Notes under the pieces: generated by a model
Databases searched by the model: none
The model's input: only the letters and a program-made list of their open reading frames with translations
What the model was told of the DNA's origin: nothing
Assembly: GCA_034190875.2 (NCBI GenBank)
Contig: CM067343.1
Location: forward strand, 36,170,420 to 36,234,419
Length of the DNA stretch: 64,000 bases
Source: Urechis unicinctus
Lineage: Eukaryota; Annelida; Polychaeta; Xenopneusta; Urechidae
Reading direction: 5' to 3'
Shown: positions 37,501-51,581 of the stretch, piece after piece
Layout of the letters: each line of letters starts with the position of its first letter
Numbering within the stretch: position 1 is the first letter of the stretch
Position numbers and translations under genes: made by a program

Positions 37501-40500
37501 CCCTTATGTGTCGTTGATAGCATCAGGTTGCAATGTGCCCTGCTTTAGGTCCAGCCAGATAAATTTCGTCTCATGGAATCTTCGAGTCGGAGTTAGTTCA
37601 TGTAGTAGTTAAGTAATTTTGCAATGATTAATAAAGTAGCAAATTTTTTACCATTCAGACAGTTAACTTGTAGTTACATACATATATCGGCATTCAGCGC
37701 TGAAAGTGAGTATCGGAGCAAGTTAACTTGCATAAATGTTTACCCGCCCAGAAAAAAACACATTTGTGCCGAAACCACCATTGGTAATAGTCAGGACGAA
37801 TGTGCGAATACTCCATAACCTGCACCAGATTCACTGGCGAATGTCGACAAGAATAGAATGTCTCTGATATTTCTAAAACTAACACGCCTATCTACGCCCA
37901 AAGGCATATATGAACACACATAAACTTACTTAACTGGTGCAGAGTTGCTACAAAATGAAACCAATAATTGGTTATTGGTCGAAGCTAAAGCAGTACGACC
38001 CTTTATTGTTTAGCCATTGCTGTTGAAGACAAATATATCGGCCTAAAACATTGGCAGAACCTCAGCATCACCAACAAAGGATTGGTGGAGTAATTGAGCA
38101 TGTGATTGTACGACTGCTGTTCATCATACTCGTCCAATTACAATAGGAGGTTCAGTACATTCTGACGTGAGCGCCATGCTGAATCCATGTAAAGCATAAT
38201 TGTAAAGTGAAGCAACATTCCATGGGCTATCAATTCATGGCAAAATACGGCGTGTGATTTTTGTACATTCTATCCACAAGTGATTCCATAGAAGTAACAC
38301 GTCTTTCATTAATGCAATACTCGTTGACATTGATGCAAATATTACACAATACGCTAGTTTTATTAATCGATTGCAATAGTAAACATCACTAATTGTCTCT
38401 GAAAACATGTCGAGAAGAAACCAGAAGCGTTCATCTTGCTACCCACTTTATGATCAAAAGCATGAACACCAACTCAACTTCAATTGTCGATGGTTATCAT
38501 GTTTGAGCAAAAAAGGACACAACTATACATAATCAGTCAAAACTGGCATGGCGAGTCTGCAACTAAAGTTCATTTATACTTTCATGTCACATATAGCGAT
38601 AGCATGACACTCAATAACCACCCAACAATAAACTAACGTGTTGCGGATAGCGACAAATTGCTGTAAATTATATTCATTTCAAGTACCATAAATGTCTTTG
38701 CAGTACCGCATCGCTCAATATTTGTCGACAAGTAGTGCTAGTGTAAATCTAGCATAATCTTATATTGGCATACTAACATACTGCCACGGTTTCACATTGA
38801 CATTGTATAATACAAACTGAGCGAAGGTCTCTATGCGTAGGTGCACAAATTATATGCCTGCCTGTGTAATATTGTAATGAATTAGATTAGCCTTAGTAGC
38901 TGGAGTGTTCATGGATTCATGCTACCGCCTTAAAGAGCAGCGGTATCACTATGGATGAGTTGCACGTTAAGGGGCTGCAATCTGAGCCTATTTACGTGGA
39001 ATTACACGTCAACAGGTGCTTGCAATAATAACCCGATGCGCACTGACCAGCTGTGTAATTGCCGAGATTCAGATAACTCCAATACATACGGTGTCTGTAC
39101 CAATGGCCAGAACACTGACTTTGTTCAATAAACTTTAAAACCCAATGGGTAATGAAGCTAGGCTTTGCAGCTTGTTGTAAATTGTCGGTTTCTCTCCTAC
39201 TCGAAGTTCTTTCGTATCATATTGGACCTGGCTAGCTGTCGTATATGCCAACCAATTAATACATTTTCTAATAACCAACATGGTTCCTGGACACTATTAA
39301 TGGCCCCCTACTTGTGTTTCCTTTTCAGAGACATTTTCTTACCCGTACAAAGTAATCTACAGAGTTTCCCAAGATACTTGATAGCCGCGTATGTCCTGTG
39401 TGGAACGCCTTTCTGTTGCTAGTCTATTGCTGCTTTTTCTATGTAACCCGATCTTGGTCAAACAGACGTGGCTTTTGTCTGATTCATGGCAGCATTTCCC
39501 ATGTTTTCACTGTCAACGATTGCCCACCGTTCATTTCGCGTTTATTTCGTAAAGTATTTGTTGTGTCGACGATGTCACTGATTGCTACTCGATAAACTCG
39601 TGTTGATCGCGGAGAATGTGCAATAATAGCATTACACGATTGTGGATGATGGTTCACCTTGGGATAGAGTGACCGTAGGCTCTGACCATTAAGTAAACCG
39701 TTCAATTTAGATAGCAAACTAACCCGAAAATCTATTTACGCTATTACCCACAGGCTCCATAGATATACATACATCATAATACTGTATCTATGCTTGAGTC
39801 ACGCCGCCATCTGTCTATATGCATGATCAGCAAAACTGCGCCAAGATGAGGGAAGGTTCTAGTTTTATCTAACTGATGACATACCATTTTGAGGAGCTAA
39901 TTTTTCGCATTGTCGCGTCTGCGGGACGATGATGACAAACTGGAGCCACGAGTTGGAAAAATAGAGAGAAAGCCATAAGGGGAAATTTGTGTGAATTGTT
40001 TTATTTAAGGTAGCAAAATACACTGGGCTTGCTAGCGATTTATTGCCATTGAACATGGTCCAAATAACGATTTGTACATAACTGCCGTTATTCTATGCGT
40101 ACTTATTACATTATAACTATACCATCATATTATGTAGACACTTACCTAAGCCTGTTAACTGACATCTCGAACTTGTTTTTTGCCGATTGTTAAGGCCTAG
40201 GTGATTAAATAACCAGCCTGAGCTTGCCTGCTGGCATTCACATTATAGTGATAATAACCGTTGATTACATTTACGCAATCAATTAGTACTGAGAGGAAGA
40301 ACGTCGTTATCATTTATACCTACCTTGCTAGTCTAGCTATTATATAGATACATTATATAGCTAACATTATGGTTCCTTCTGGGAACAGAATCGCATAGGG
40401 TTTGGGCGCATGTTTAATAGGGAAAAGAAATTTCAGTACAAACTAATTTAATGGGTATTATACAGTTGTCTGCAATAAATGGCCAGATGCACGCTTCTTT

Positions 40501-41506
40501 TTGGAGCTGCCCATTTCCCCCTGTGCATAAGTTAGTTTTTTACCTAAACGTGTGCGACACCGAGAACGTAAGGTTAGCATGCTCCTCTGCTGCAAGGATT
40601 TTGCTATATTATGAGTTTACACCAAACTAGTTCGACGGCATTTTGAATTATATTCGATATATACTGTGTCAGTTACACATGCCTTGAACTATTAATAATT
40701 GTCTCCACTGCAAAGTGACTCAGGTCTTGTTCGGAGGTTCTCTGAGAGATCAAATAAATGGCAGTGATATAACCAAACTGGGACAATTTGTTCCGCGAAT
40801 GGTTGTGGTGGCGATTTAGTTCTCAACTTATTTGTCGGCTTCGAAGATATGGTTCACCTTATAATCTTATTTTGAACCCATCAAAATCTAATCATAACTT
40901 ACCAAGTAAATATACTATTTGCCCAGCCTACAATGTCTGCTGCTGTGTGATGCGTTACTAATGGTCGAATTAGGTGCTAATATGTGGAAGCTGTCAGACA
41001 AGATCATTGGCTTTTTTCCATTTGATGTATACTTTAGGTAATCTATCACGATTACCTCTTATGTAGTGTAATTGCCAATGCACTCATGGCCTCGTGGCTC
41101 AGTTTCGAAACGTTTTTAAAAAAGATGTAGATGAATGCAATATATGCGAGCAGGAGGATATTGGTGAGCATTCTGCCCAAACTCTTGCTGTCGATTGGAC
41201 CTGATTCCCAGTACATGACCCGATTGCTTACTCGTTTATCTACTAGCATTAATTTCTTACTCCTTAATTTTCTGATTGTGATGTCCTTTATCTAACTCGA
41301 TTTATCAAATGAAAGATATTGGCATCAAATAAGAGAATAATTTCCGTTAATTTATATTGTCGGTGGTCCCGTCAAATGTAACTTCGGAGAATGTATTGCT
41401 GTACATTTGATGTTGTTTGTTGTATTGCGAAAGCCATGTACAGCAGAGCTTTTGTCTTGCGCACATCAACTCATTTCAGCAGCATATGTCCACAGTGAGC
41501 GGCTGC

Positions 41507-42192
41507 TGTCTCCCTTGTGTAATCGCGGTGGTGTTTTCTGCTGCTGTCAAGTTTTCATTCTGAACTCGCTGCCAAATCATCCGCTACTGCTCTATTGTTT
41601 ACTTGGATTACCTTACTCGTCGCTTTTTGATTTTCAGTCCCTGAGAGTTATATTCGGCCAATGTTATAATGTTTTCGAAATCTTAAAGTGCATAGCGTCA
41701 TGCAAGAAGCTCTATGTCTACCACTTCTGTGCAGCACTATATGTCTTCAAACATATTATGTTCTGCATCTAACAGCCAGACCATTATACTTACAACTCAC
41801 AAGGATATCATTGCGTTCACGTCTATCCTCGTACGTGTGACCTCTTTTTATTTTTTTTACATATAAAAATACCGATGTCTTGTAAGGATTCATTCCAGGC
41901 ATTCAAATAATTCTGCTTATTATCTTACATCTTACACACAATACAGAGAGTAGCCTCTTGATACATGTTGAAGTAGTTAAATTAGCAGAGACGATGAGCA
42001 GCTTGATGTAAGCTGTATACATGTTAAACGAATTATATATGGGGTGCGGTAGATCATATTTGTTCGCCCTCAAGTTGATACAATGCTACAAGCCACATTG
42101 GATAAGAGAACATGCAGTCTTATACAGATATCAGTTGATATTATGTGACACAATCGCTTGGGCTGCTCTTCAATACCACACCGATTACCTGC
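41507..42192. repeat. 686-bp segment kept in copies 5 and 6, deleted in copy 1
   Basis: Copy 1 joins GCGGCTGC directly to AATGCC at 8,293-8,297. Copy 5 has CTGC at both 41,503-41,506 and 42,189-42,192, so copy 1 lost the interval by a 4-base microhomology. Copy 6 (59,840-60,170) retains related sequence, for example TCGCGGTGGTGTTTTCT and CATCCGCTACTGCTCTA, so the direction is deletion and not insertion. A 121-codon open frame at 41,407-41,772 is not kept in copy 6. Confidence 0.85.
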
Positions 42193-45100
42193 AATGCCAA
42201 CTGACAAGTTACTGAGCGACTCATGCAAAACGAATATAACAAAAAATACGCGACGGTGGCGGTTCGCAATAGATAAATGACTTTTAAGCCATATAATGTG
42301 ACGAATTTTTTAATGCTATGAAATACTTTCTACTGTATTGCATTCTTTGGTTTGCACTGCGTTATGCATTTTTGTCTTGGAAGGGGTAACTAACTAGAAC
42401 CTTACTCGACTCGTCTAATCCTGATAAGCAGAGACTACAAATGTGCTTTCACACGCAAATGTTAGGTACCAAGGGTAACTGAACTCTTGCGATCCCGACA
42501 ATTCATCAATATCAACATGAGAGGACTAAGGTTGGTCGGGATATTTGTCATTCTGATAGCGCAAGTCGCCCTTTATCTTTGATTATCGGCGATAAGAAGA
42601 AAAATGTGCGGCATCATATTACAGAGCTGAGGTACTGTAGAGCCACGTTCTTATATTACCATATTCACCCTGCGGATTTTATTCTTACATGCAGCGGCTT
42701 AGGACCCCACATTAAGTTTCATATTAAGACACTGGCTACAACCACGGCGTGTATGCTTAGTTTGCAGCTAAATCGTCCCTACACATGCTACTTCGTACTT
42801 AAAATATCATAAGTGCCGACGAAATTTGACAAGCACCAATTAATCTGTGTATGCGCCCGCACGTTAATCCAAAATATTGTGGAGATGCGTTAGATACCGG
42901 AGCATAACATCCTTATATTTGACTGTCAAGCGGACTAAAGCGTATTTATTGTTTTGATAGATAGCGGAACTAAGCCGTTAATTCCAATCTCAACTATCAA
43001 TAATACATGCAGTCAACCGCGGGGTATTTTGGTCAATTAATGTGAGCTATTTCCCTTTCATTCTATTTTCCAGTAGATTCTTTCTTTCATTTTATGGCAA
43101 ATAAAGGCCCTGAAGTGCACGCAAGGTCTCCAACAATAGTGCGTGGAGAAAATGTCATATCATGAGATAAGGTATTCCAATTATTTATCAGGTCATTTCA
43201 TCCATCTTCGATTCCCGTTTCTAATTTACAAACATTCTAGTCACTTGCCAACACAAATGCATTCAACTTTGGTTCATGTCAACATTCGTAAAACCAATCA
43301 GCACACAGCCTCTTTAACATATTTGGTGGTTTGCATTCGACTGCCTTTATTCCCCAGAGGTAGATTCCCTGCTTCCGAGAAGATGTGGGCAGAATACGTA
43401 TATGCTGTCGTTCGTTAGGGTGATAAATGTTGGTAGTTCATGTGCGCAGTTCCACTGCTGCGGACACATTTTGGTATCAATGTTCCATACTTTATTAAAC
43501 AAATTAAGACAACTAGATTAAGCAATCTCTGCGCCCATGATCGCCTTACATATATGCTTACATTACAAATCTACCACAAACGCCTTTGAATGTAATCGTC
43601 AGTCGACGCTCATATCACCCTCAAGCAAATATATGTCCGATACATTGAACCAAACACTACCCAAACGATTATCCTGTTGCGCTGATAATGCATCATTATT
43701 GCCGCACCAGGTTATTATCTCTACAAGCTGATCAACTCACACGCATTGCTGTCCGTCTGGGGATTTAGCATAATAAACAATGGGATTTGTGGCAAAGGCC
43801 ACTTAAGCAGGTCGAACTACATCTTACAAGCTTAGTGTATCCAGCCGTGCGCGTAACGACTAACTGAAAAGGTTGCATCAGTTATACTGCAGGAGCAGAC
43901 TGCAATCAGCTCCTCCCCCAGCCGACCATTCAACAAACAAGATGGAACATTCTTCTTTTTGGAAGTTGCAGTTTACATCAGCCAAACTCCTCGTCATATC
44001 ACTGAACTTATGAGCTGTGCTCTTACCAAATGCAAAAAAGCTACGTTTGCCCTAGTATCTTGCGTTTCTACTCTCAATTAATAACGTATCTACCATTTGA
44101 CATAGACCATAATTGCCCAAACAGGACCTGACGCAAATAAACATAATAATCTTAAACAATACACTAAAAGTTACCGGCAACTTGTACCAGATGCTTATAT
44201 GTCGCTTGACATTTAGTCATCAAGTTATTAAATCAAAATGAAGTGGAGATCCTCTCAATAATGTTCTGGTTATGGTACACACATTCAGTGATGTGCGTCT
44301 GGTATGCATACAAGTCACGTCATATATTTCCCTTCTCGGACGAAGTCGCATATACACACGTTATAACAGACATGTAATGAACATCGAATCAGCGATCATA
44401 TATGTATCATAATCTAATTTTAAGGCTACATTGAAAAGTATCAGGATTCGCAGTCTGTAGAATATGCTTGGTGTCTAAGTAGATTATTGTTCAGATCATC
44501 TGTGTTTTTTTCAGTTTATTTTCGTCTATATGCATCCCAAGATATTTGTATATGTATTTGCACCATTGAGAGAATGGCATTGTTCCCTCAATATATCAGA
44601 TTTGTTTCTGGGTTGACAAATTGTATAGGTTGTTTTGCCAATATGTAGAGTCAGTAAGAGATTGTTCCATTGGCGAATGAATACAATGTATGTCTATACC
44701 ATTCATAAGCCACCTCAGAAAGACGGGCTGCCCTAGAACCTCAAGTGTCTTGGTGATAGCTGACAGCTAACATACAAAAGCTCGCAGTATGTGTGCTTCA
44801 ATTTGCGATAGGTAATTGTGGTTTGAGAGAAGGGGGTCATTGTACGACACATCACCTTGGACAAAGTCATCAACTAAATGTAGAAATAATGGCAAACTGA
44901 AATCCACAATTCAAGGCGTATCACTCACTTGCTGCAAAGAAATCGTTGATTTAATGAATTATAAACTGGGTATGTTCGAAAACTGGTTTTAGCAGTGGTC
45001 ACTGCGGGAATGAATTTGAATTTGTTTATAAGATTTAAATGAATAAACATCGTTATTGTGATTTACCCTGGCATGCATTAAATGTTATTACCAGAACAAT

Positions 45101-45340
45101 GAATCATTCTACGCAATTAGATATTTACTGTGATAAGCGCTAGATTGGGATCCTTTTGTTGGTTATTGTCAAACGGCATTGTTCTGCCATGAGCGTTAAT
45201 ACCGACAAACAAATAATGTAATACACGTCGGCGATAAGCGATGAAATGTGGATGACCCTTAGTCTTTGTCCGAATATGCGACAACGTTTTTTTCCCAACT
45301 ATTTGTATATAGTTGAAAGATGTGTTTATATGGTGTCGCA

Positions 45341-45716
45341 AGAGATTTGCATTATCTGGCCTGAAACTGTGTCGAAAACGGCAAGCCAAGCCGATACGTC
45401 CGTTTCGTGCGCCGAGATGACCCAGAGCGAACAACAGGGCACAGTGTACAATGCAAGCTTTAGGGAAACGGTCTCGATATCGGGATATGGTGGAAGCATT
45501 TTAACCGACCAAACAAATGTTTATTCGGTATCCTTTCCAAAAATATAATGCACATCTCACTAAAAGACATATAACGCTCAATGAGGCTTGCACGATTGTC
45601 GGTAGCACAATGAAACACAGTTCTCAAATGTGCCTTTTATATTTATCAGCGACATAGCAATATCAAAATGGTGTAAGTACAATTTGAACAACCGAAAGCA
45701 ACACGTTTTCAACCGG
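45341..45716. other. ~375-bp segment present only in copy 5
   Basis: Copy 1 goes directly from GGTGTCGC to CTATCAACACGCATTCC (11,297-11,330). Copy 5 has about 375 extra bases between them. Part of it (45,355-45,480) is visibly richer in G+C than its surroundings and is open on both strands (+ 45,246-45,548 and - 45,117-45,434). No motif recognised and no terminal repeats seen. Origin unknown. Confidence 0.6.
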
Positions 45717-46212
45717 CAGTTAGCTATCAACACGCATTCCATACTGAGACAAACAGTCTCACTATTAAACTGTTTCAACAACTAGTCGCAGATCTATTGT
45801 GCTGCACGATATAGCAATAAATGGACGGCTGATCGGAGTGAGCTATTTTTTAAATCCATCGCCTAACCGGTCACTCTTTTTCGCTCCGGTTTTTCTGTCA
45901 CTGCTTCTTCAATAAACTAATTGGGTTAATCACAGCTGCCTTACTTTTCTAACGATGGTCCTGCTTCTGACAAGGGGTTCCTTAACTTTCACCAAATACA
46001 TTTCCACGACTTCATCTGCATTATTAAACTTATTTCTATATATAGATTCGCCATCGTTCCAATGTGCAAATTATACAGACCAGTTAGACAATATTAATTA
46101 ATGACAATATGTCGCTGTATCAACACCATGGGTATCACAATATACATATACGCCAGCAGAACATTACGACGCACAACAAATTGCATGGTTATTGACGGCA
46201 AAGATATTTCAG

Positions 46213-46386
46213 TTGCACAATGATTTTAAGGATATAGAACATGATTGGCTCCTAATTCATTATGCACAATAGCAAAAAGTGAGCCGAATGGTTATATACT
46301 TGTATGTTTGTAGGGATTTCTATACAACTGTAATCCTATAACATCAACAAATGATGGTGCCCAGTTAATAATCAAGCGCACACAGT
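46213..46386. other. ~175-bp segment present only in copy 5
   Basis: Lies between sequences matching 11,795 and 11,805 of copy 1. It contains TGCACAAT twice (about 46,215 and 46,263). Insertion or copy-1 deletion cannot be decided, because no third copy covers the place. Confidence 0.55.
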
Positions 46387-49300
46387 ACAGTACCCGTATT
46401 TATGGGATTAGATTGATCGCCTCTCCGTGCCGAACAATAGACGCCCACGACGTTTTCGCCACCTTTTGGTCACTGATCTCTGTCATCAAAAATATTTCCT
46501 CAATATGCGCACAGGGACTATGCAAATATATTTGTTGCAAATCACACGAAAGAATGTCAGGTGAAGCTTGACCACATAAAGATGTAAAACGGCCGTGATT
46601 TACAATAACTAAACCATGGCCCTGTAATACTGCCTATCTAAACTAAACAGGAATAGAGTCTCTATAGAAATATTTCTTCAAAAGAGATGCAATCTAGTCC
46701 CACACCTAAATACACTTGCATAATTTGCAAGAAAAGGCGTGCTGTCCACGTAACCCGGTTAAAGTGAGCATATGTTTGGCAAGAGAGAAGTGGCGAGGAG
46801 TTGAGCTTGATATAAATCACGTCGATATGATTCACGCCTAAACAGAGGGTTCATGACCAAGCGAATAGTATCAGGTAAAGGGCGGACATTTCGGTACTTA
46901 TTAGATATATCCCTGTAGTATTGTGAGTAAGGCTCAGTGTGTGTAATGATGACCGCATGATCATGCTATAGTTGTCATAAAGGACATTGCAAACTTTAAA
47001 TAACCCGGTATAAAAATGATAATGGAGCGTATACTGCACTAATATATCCAAACATGTCTCCACAGTGTAGCAGCGATGCTCTTACATTACGAGGCGTAAA
47101 TAGGCAACAAACCAGCAGTAAACGAAATAATCAGTTTTAATTACTGGGATCCCTTCCAGGCAAAAACATGGCCAGTCTCATATAGAGTTTAGCATGACCG
47201 AGAATGGTCCTTCGGCATGTCTATCCATTCGTGTGCTCAATGCCTAACTACAAACGATAGTATATGTCAAAGGCTGCTCAACCACTTATAATTTAGGTAA
47301 CTAGATGGACCAATGTGGAACACTGCATCCAAGTTCTCGCAACCATTCTGATTACAGCCAACAATTTGGAGCAATTACTGTTTCTTTAGCGAGCAAAACC
47401 ACGTTCTTCTACACCCACAGCCAATGAGCGATGCTTTACTGTGTTAACTGTGTCACTGATGGGTAATTACTCTAAGTGCCTATATGTCAAATCACATACA
47501 TCAAATGAAATGTCCTATAAATGCCAAAAAAAAAACACAATCGCGGTTAATTCTATCGAGTAAAGAATGACGATAGAAGCAACTGTCCAAGTGTGTATAG
47601 GATTGAAGACAAATATCGAATCTATGACTTATTGTTATTGCACTTATTCACATGTAATTCTGACGAGTGACCGCCATGAAGACATCCCTGATTATCACAG
47701 CAGTTGAAATTGTTATGACTGTTACATAATTTCGTTGATAGCAAGTAGTCACGGTATTATATTACGTTATAATAGACCAAATAGCAGCGAGCAAAGGTTT
47801 GTCAAGGAGCGAATCAGCTGCACAACGAGTCAACGTCTATTTATATCTACTTCTCATGAAACTGAGTCGAGTGCATTTATTGAACAGGGAATATGCCGTT
47901 CCTTATTGGACTCAGCACGATGCTTAATGTCTGTATAAAGAAGATTGTTACCAGCTTGGCTGTATTTTCCATGCTCGGCTTATTGCGATACAAAACCGTA
48001 GCTATTTGATACTTTGCTCAAGATGTATTCGTGATCACTACGCTACTACATACGCCTATTTCTGCTTTCCGCATTGTCAAACGAGCCATATGAACATACT
48101 ATGATCTATTAAAAAGTCAGTAGCCGATATGTTTGGACGCTATCTTCATAACATGCTGCACCACCCGATGATTTAAATTGCAACATTAAAAAGAATATTC
48201 TCTTTCGTTCTTATTATAGTAGGAAATATATTGCATGCTTACAATGAACAATGTTTGCTCCATGCGCAAAACATCCGACCGAATTCTGGTATCATTTACT
48301 TATGTAAAAGCTCTAACATGGGTGCAGCATCCATATTTGCTATTGAAAGTGCGTGAATATAAAAGGTGCAGAAGAAAATAATATTCCTACAATTTAAATC
48401 GTGTTTAATAATGTGGTATACTAAGCTTGTTGTAGGGCTTTCGACAAAATATCTCAAGGATGTTTATATAGCTGATTTAGTGCATCCATGCTTCGCACAG
48501 GTGTTATCAATCTGTTTATCGGCTTCATTAATCTGTTTAATGAGTGTGGTTCATCTGCCTGTAAGACTCCTTCCATTAACACATAATTATAAACAATGTC
48601 ATGGAAAAGTGAAAGACGGCACGGAGAGATAACAGCATGAGAATGCGAAATGTCCGCCACTGCACCATTGGAGCATGGGAAAAATGTTTTGGTGTATTCG
48701 ACAACAAACTGATTGTGTCAACATCGCCCATCAGTAGACATTTTATATATACATGCGTCGGTTGATATAATCCCCAATAGGCTGTTGGCCGCGGAAATGT
48801 GGACTCTGTTTTTTTATCTGGTATATGGAGACAGGTCAGAGCTTGGTGGAAGGTGGAAGAGCTTCATACCCCTCTATGCGATTAAAACTAGGCACTAACA
48901 TATAGTATATTTATAGAGTGAATCGAATTCAATATTGGTGGTCCGATTACACCACAACCCCTCCCTTGCTAAATGAATATAGCGAGCGACCAAGCCTCAT
49001 CACGTGACCACAATCGTACCCTCTATCGATAAATTAACGTATTTGCATCATGATGCTAACCAAACGTCGACCCATTTTCGGTTTGGTTCTAGACGTAATT
49101 GTTGTTAACTATACTACATCACTTTCAACAACCATCCAAATGAATATCACAATGTTACCCTTCTACTACTGGTAACGATATATCAGCAGGAGCCAAGCAC
49201 ACAACAGTAGATATTGGCAATAAATGTCGATGGTGGATGTTGCTCAAGCGATCGCTAGTAATTGAGTAGCATCTACCAAATCTCTCTCGATTTCCTATGG

Positions 49301-49512
49301 CTCTCGCTACTGACATTTGAGTGAAGAGTGTTACGTTTTGACGGTGCATGTTTTATAAGCAATAAATTATGCGGACAGAAATATAGATTTCATGGCAATT
49401 GCATGTAACCTGTATCGTGGGTTAGAGGGGGTGATAGTCTGTCAATGGGAAGTGATAGGCGGTAGACCAGTCGATTGCTAGATATAGCGGCAATGCTCTT
49501 GGGACCAAATGC

Positions 49513-50290
49513 AGTGGCAAGGTAAATATTCGACGAGTCTTGTTCGTTGTAGTTTGCCAACGTTTCGTTACATCTACTTATAAAGAGGTGCAAAACAATG
49601 ATAATCCATATATATTAGCGGTCTTCCTAACAATGTTTGATACAGACTGACGTAGAAAAAGATTATTCCATTAACTACGATGCCATTCAGGTAGCACCAT
49701 CGTTATTATAACACTATTCAACATTAAATCGCGGCAATATACACAGCTGCTTGAAAACGAAAACATATAAAAAGGCTTCGTGCTATTGCATTTGCAATTG
49801 CTTTTATATATTCCCAGAAGCCAATAAAAACCTGATTAAATCTGAAAGGTATATTGTCTCTGCAGGACACACGAATGGTTGATATCGTCACATAATAGTT
49901 TATCATAGTAACTATTTGTGATAGACTCCAAACATACTACGATATGCGCTCAAATACGTTTGCGGATATCAATTGCCTTGTAATGCTCCCTTTGGATCTC
50001 AATTCACTTTCTGCAAATACCAGTCAAGGTTTGCAAATTACGGCAATAAATGACGTCATTGCATAGTGAGTTATGATATGCACTCAAATATGTTCATAAA
50101 CATAAATTTTCTTGTAATTAACACTTAACCCATTGAATCGCAAGTCACATTCTGCAAAAACCAAGGTAAGCAATACCACAAAATGTGATAATCCTAGTTA
50201 CATTAACCTGCCTGTCTGTATCTCATTTTGTTGACAAATGTTAGACAACTACGGATCAGTTTGTACAGCACCTTATTGTCTTTGAACGTT
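49513..50290. other. ~780-bp insertion-like segment in copy 5
   Basis: Copy 1 at 15,445-15,470 reads GGGACCAAATCCAAGCTTTGG; copy 5 splits this between GGGACCAAAT (49,501) and CCAAACTTTGG (about 50,297). No terminal inverted repeats, poly-A tail or clear target duplication are visible. It contains a 134-base-period tandem pair and no coding frame I recognise. Confidence 0.65.
49941..50167. repeat. 134-bp-period tandem duplication
   Basis: Two diverged units starting GATATGCGCTCAAATA (49,941) and GATATGCACTCAAATA (50,075), each ending near ACATTCTGCAAA or ACTTTCTGCAAA. Inside the copy-5-only segment. Confidence 0.7.
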
Positions 50291-50834
50291 AATGCTTCCC
50301 AAACTTTGGATCAATCTGAGCATCTATTCAGTTTTAGAAATGCGGTAGTCAGGTATTAAGGCGAACACCGCGAGACAAACTGTGAATGGAGAATGCATTA
50401 ATTCGTCAACCTACCTCTTTTATATTCATGATTGCTTTAGCTCTAGTTTTATCAGCACTTTCCTTCGCATTTAGTTTTCCGGCATTATGCACAATGGAGT
50501 TGCATTATTCACTTGTGTTGGTAAATGCATAGTAATAATGGCAGAGTTGAGAGAGCTTTAGCAAGGCGCCATCTCTAATACACAAATTTACGCAAGTTGC
50601 AACATCGAAAATGAATGACCGAACGTGTGACTGTTCCGTAGGTTTTCGTGGGAAATGTAGTGAAATAACAGGAGCAAGTACGTAGTAGTTTATTGGACTA
50701 CGATGCATGCTGCGTAATATTCGCCGAGTTATATAACATGTGAGTGCATGGTAAGATAACACAGCAGGAATGATTAACTCTCCGGGACCATACATCTCAG
50801 GAGTATTAGCGTAGGACGTTTTACTGCAAAATAT

Positions 50835-51230
50835 ATATATACATTTATACACGTAATGGAACAACAAAACGATAGTTCTGACCAATTACAAGGAGAAAAC
50901 ATGCTGATAAATCTCATAAAACAACATATGATAAGTCATCTACACCATGGCGAATGCATTCCTGTGATATCCAAGTTACTTGTGGCCTACTTGAATACCT
51001 GATGCAACCAACGAAGAATAGAAGCCAGTCTAATGCCAAGTGCATACAGTTGTATGTCGGGAGCGCTAATTTAGTTAAGATGATAGGGACTGTAGCACTA
51101 CGAAAGAACCTCAGAGCGTGCAGCATCTTTGCACGTTACCATGCGCATTTACAAGCCGCATTAAATGTAGACCACGTACATATGTCGACGTAATTAAGGC
51201 ACTGACCGGCATCAATACACCTCTGTAGTA
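50835..51230. other. Unique segment, template-like partner of the ATGT-infiltrated region
   Basis: Ordinary non-repetitive sequence. Islands of it recur in the same order and at nearly constant spacing (about 430-473 bases) within the interrupted ATGT array to its right. Open frames on it are short and unremarkable. Confidence 0.7.
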
Positions 51231-51550
51231 TTATGTATGTACGTATGTATGTATGTATGTATGTATGTATGTATTTATACATGTAATGGATGTATGTATG
51301 TAGTTCTGATGTATGTATGTATGTATGTACATGTATGTATGTATGTCTGTCTAAATGTATGTATGTAAGTATGTATGTATGTGATGTAGTATGTATGTAT
51401 GTATGTATGTATGTATGTATGTATGTATGTATGTATGTCTGTATGTATGTATGTCTTGTATGTACCTGTGTAACCAACGTATGTATGTATGTATGTAGTC
51501 TGTATGTATGTGCATACATGTTGTATGTCGGTAGCGTAATGTATGTTATG

Positions 51551-51581
<31 letters not shown>

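Larger units (their letters stand above)
31352..38405. repeat. Tandem duplication block B (7.05 kb)
   Basis: Second copy of block A, beginning at the join AAAACATCCTCAG (31,348-31,360) and running without a break into copy 5 at 38,406. It lacks the equivalent of 23,164-24,894. Homopolymer and short indel differences from A are common (for example the T run near 34,680 against 27,620). Either a genuine recent tandem duplication or two haplotypes placed in series by an assembler. Confidence 0.93.
38406..50775. repeat. Long segmental duplication, copy 5
   Basis: Collinear with 4,836-15,930, and continuous on its left with block B, which itself matches 3,714-4,835. The full paralogous track is therefore about 37,000-50,775 against 3,714-15,930. 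It contains several segments missing from copy 1 and lacks 13,166-13,826. Similarity stops at about 50,775, shortly before the ATGT-related region. No conserved reading frame. Confidence 0.9.

Noticed and set aside
41407..41772. 121-codon open frame with hydrophobic, Cys-rich product
   Set aside because: The paralogous copy 6 sequence does not keep the frame and copy 1 lacks most of it. Likely chance.
50505..50885. 126-codon minus-strand frame
   Set aside because: Straddles the end of the copy 1/copy 5 similarity and is not open in copy 1. No motif.
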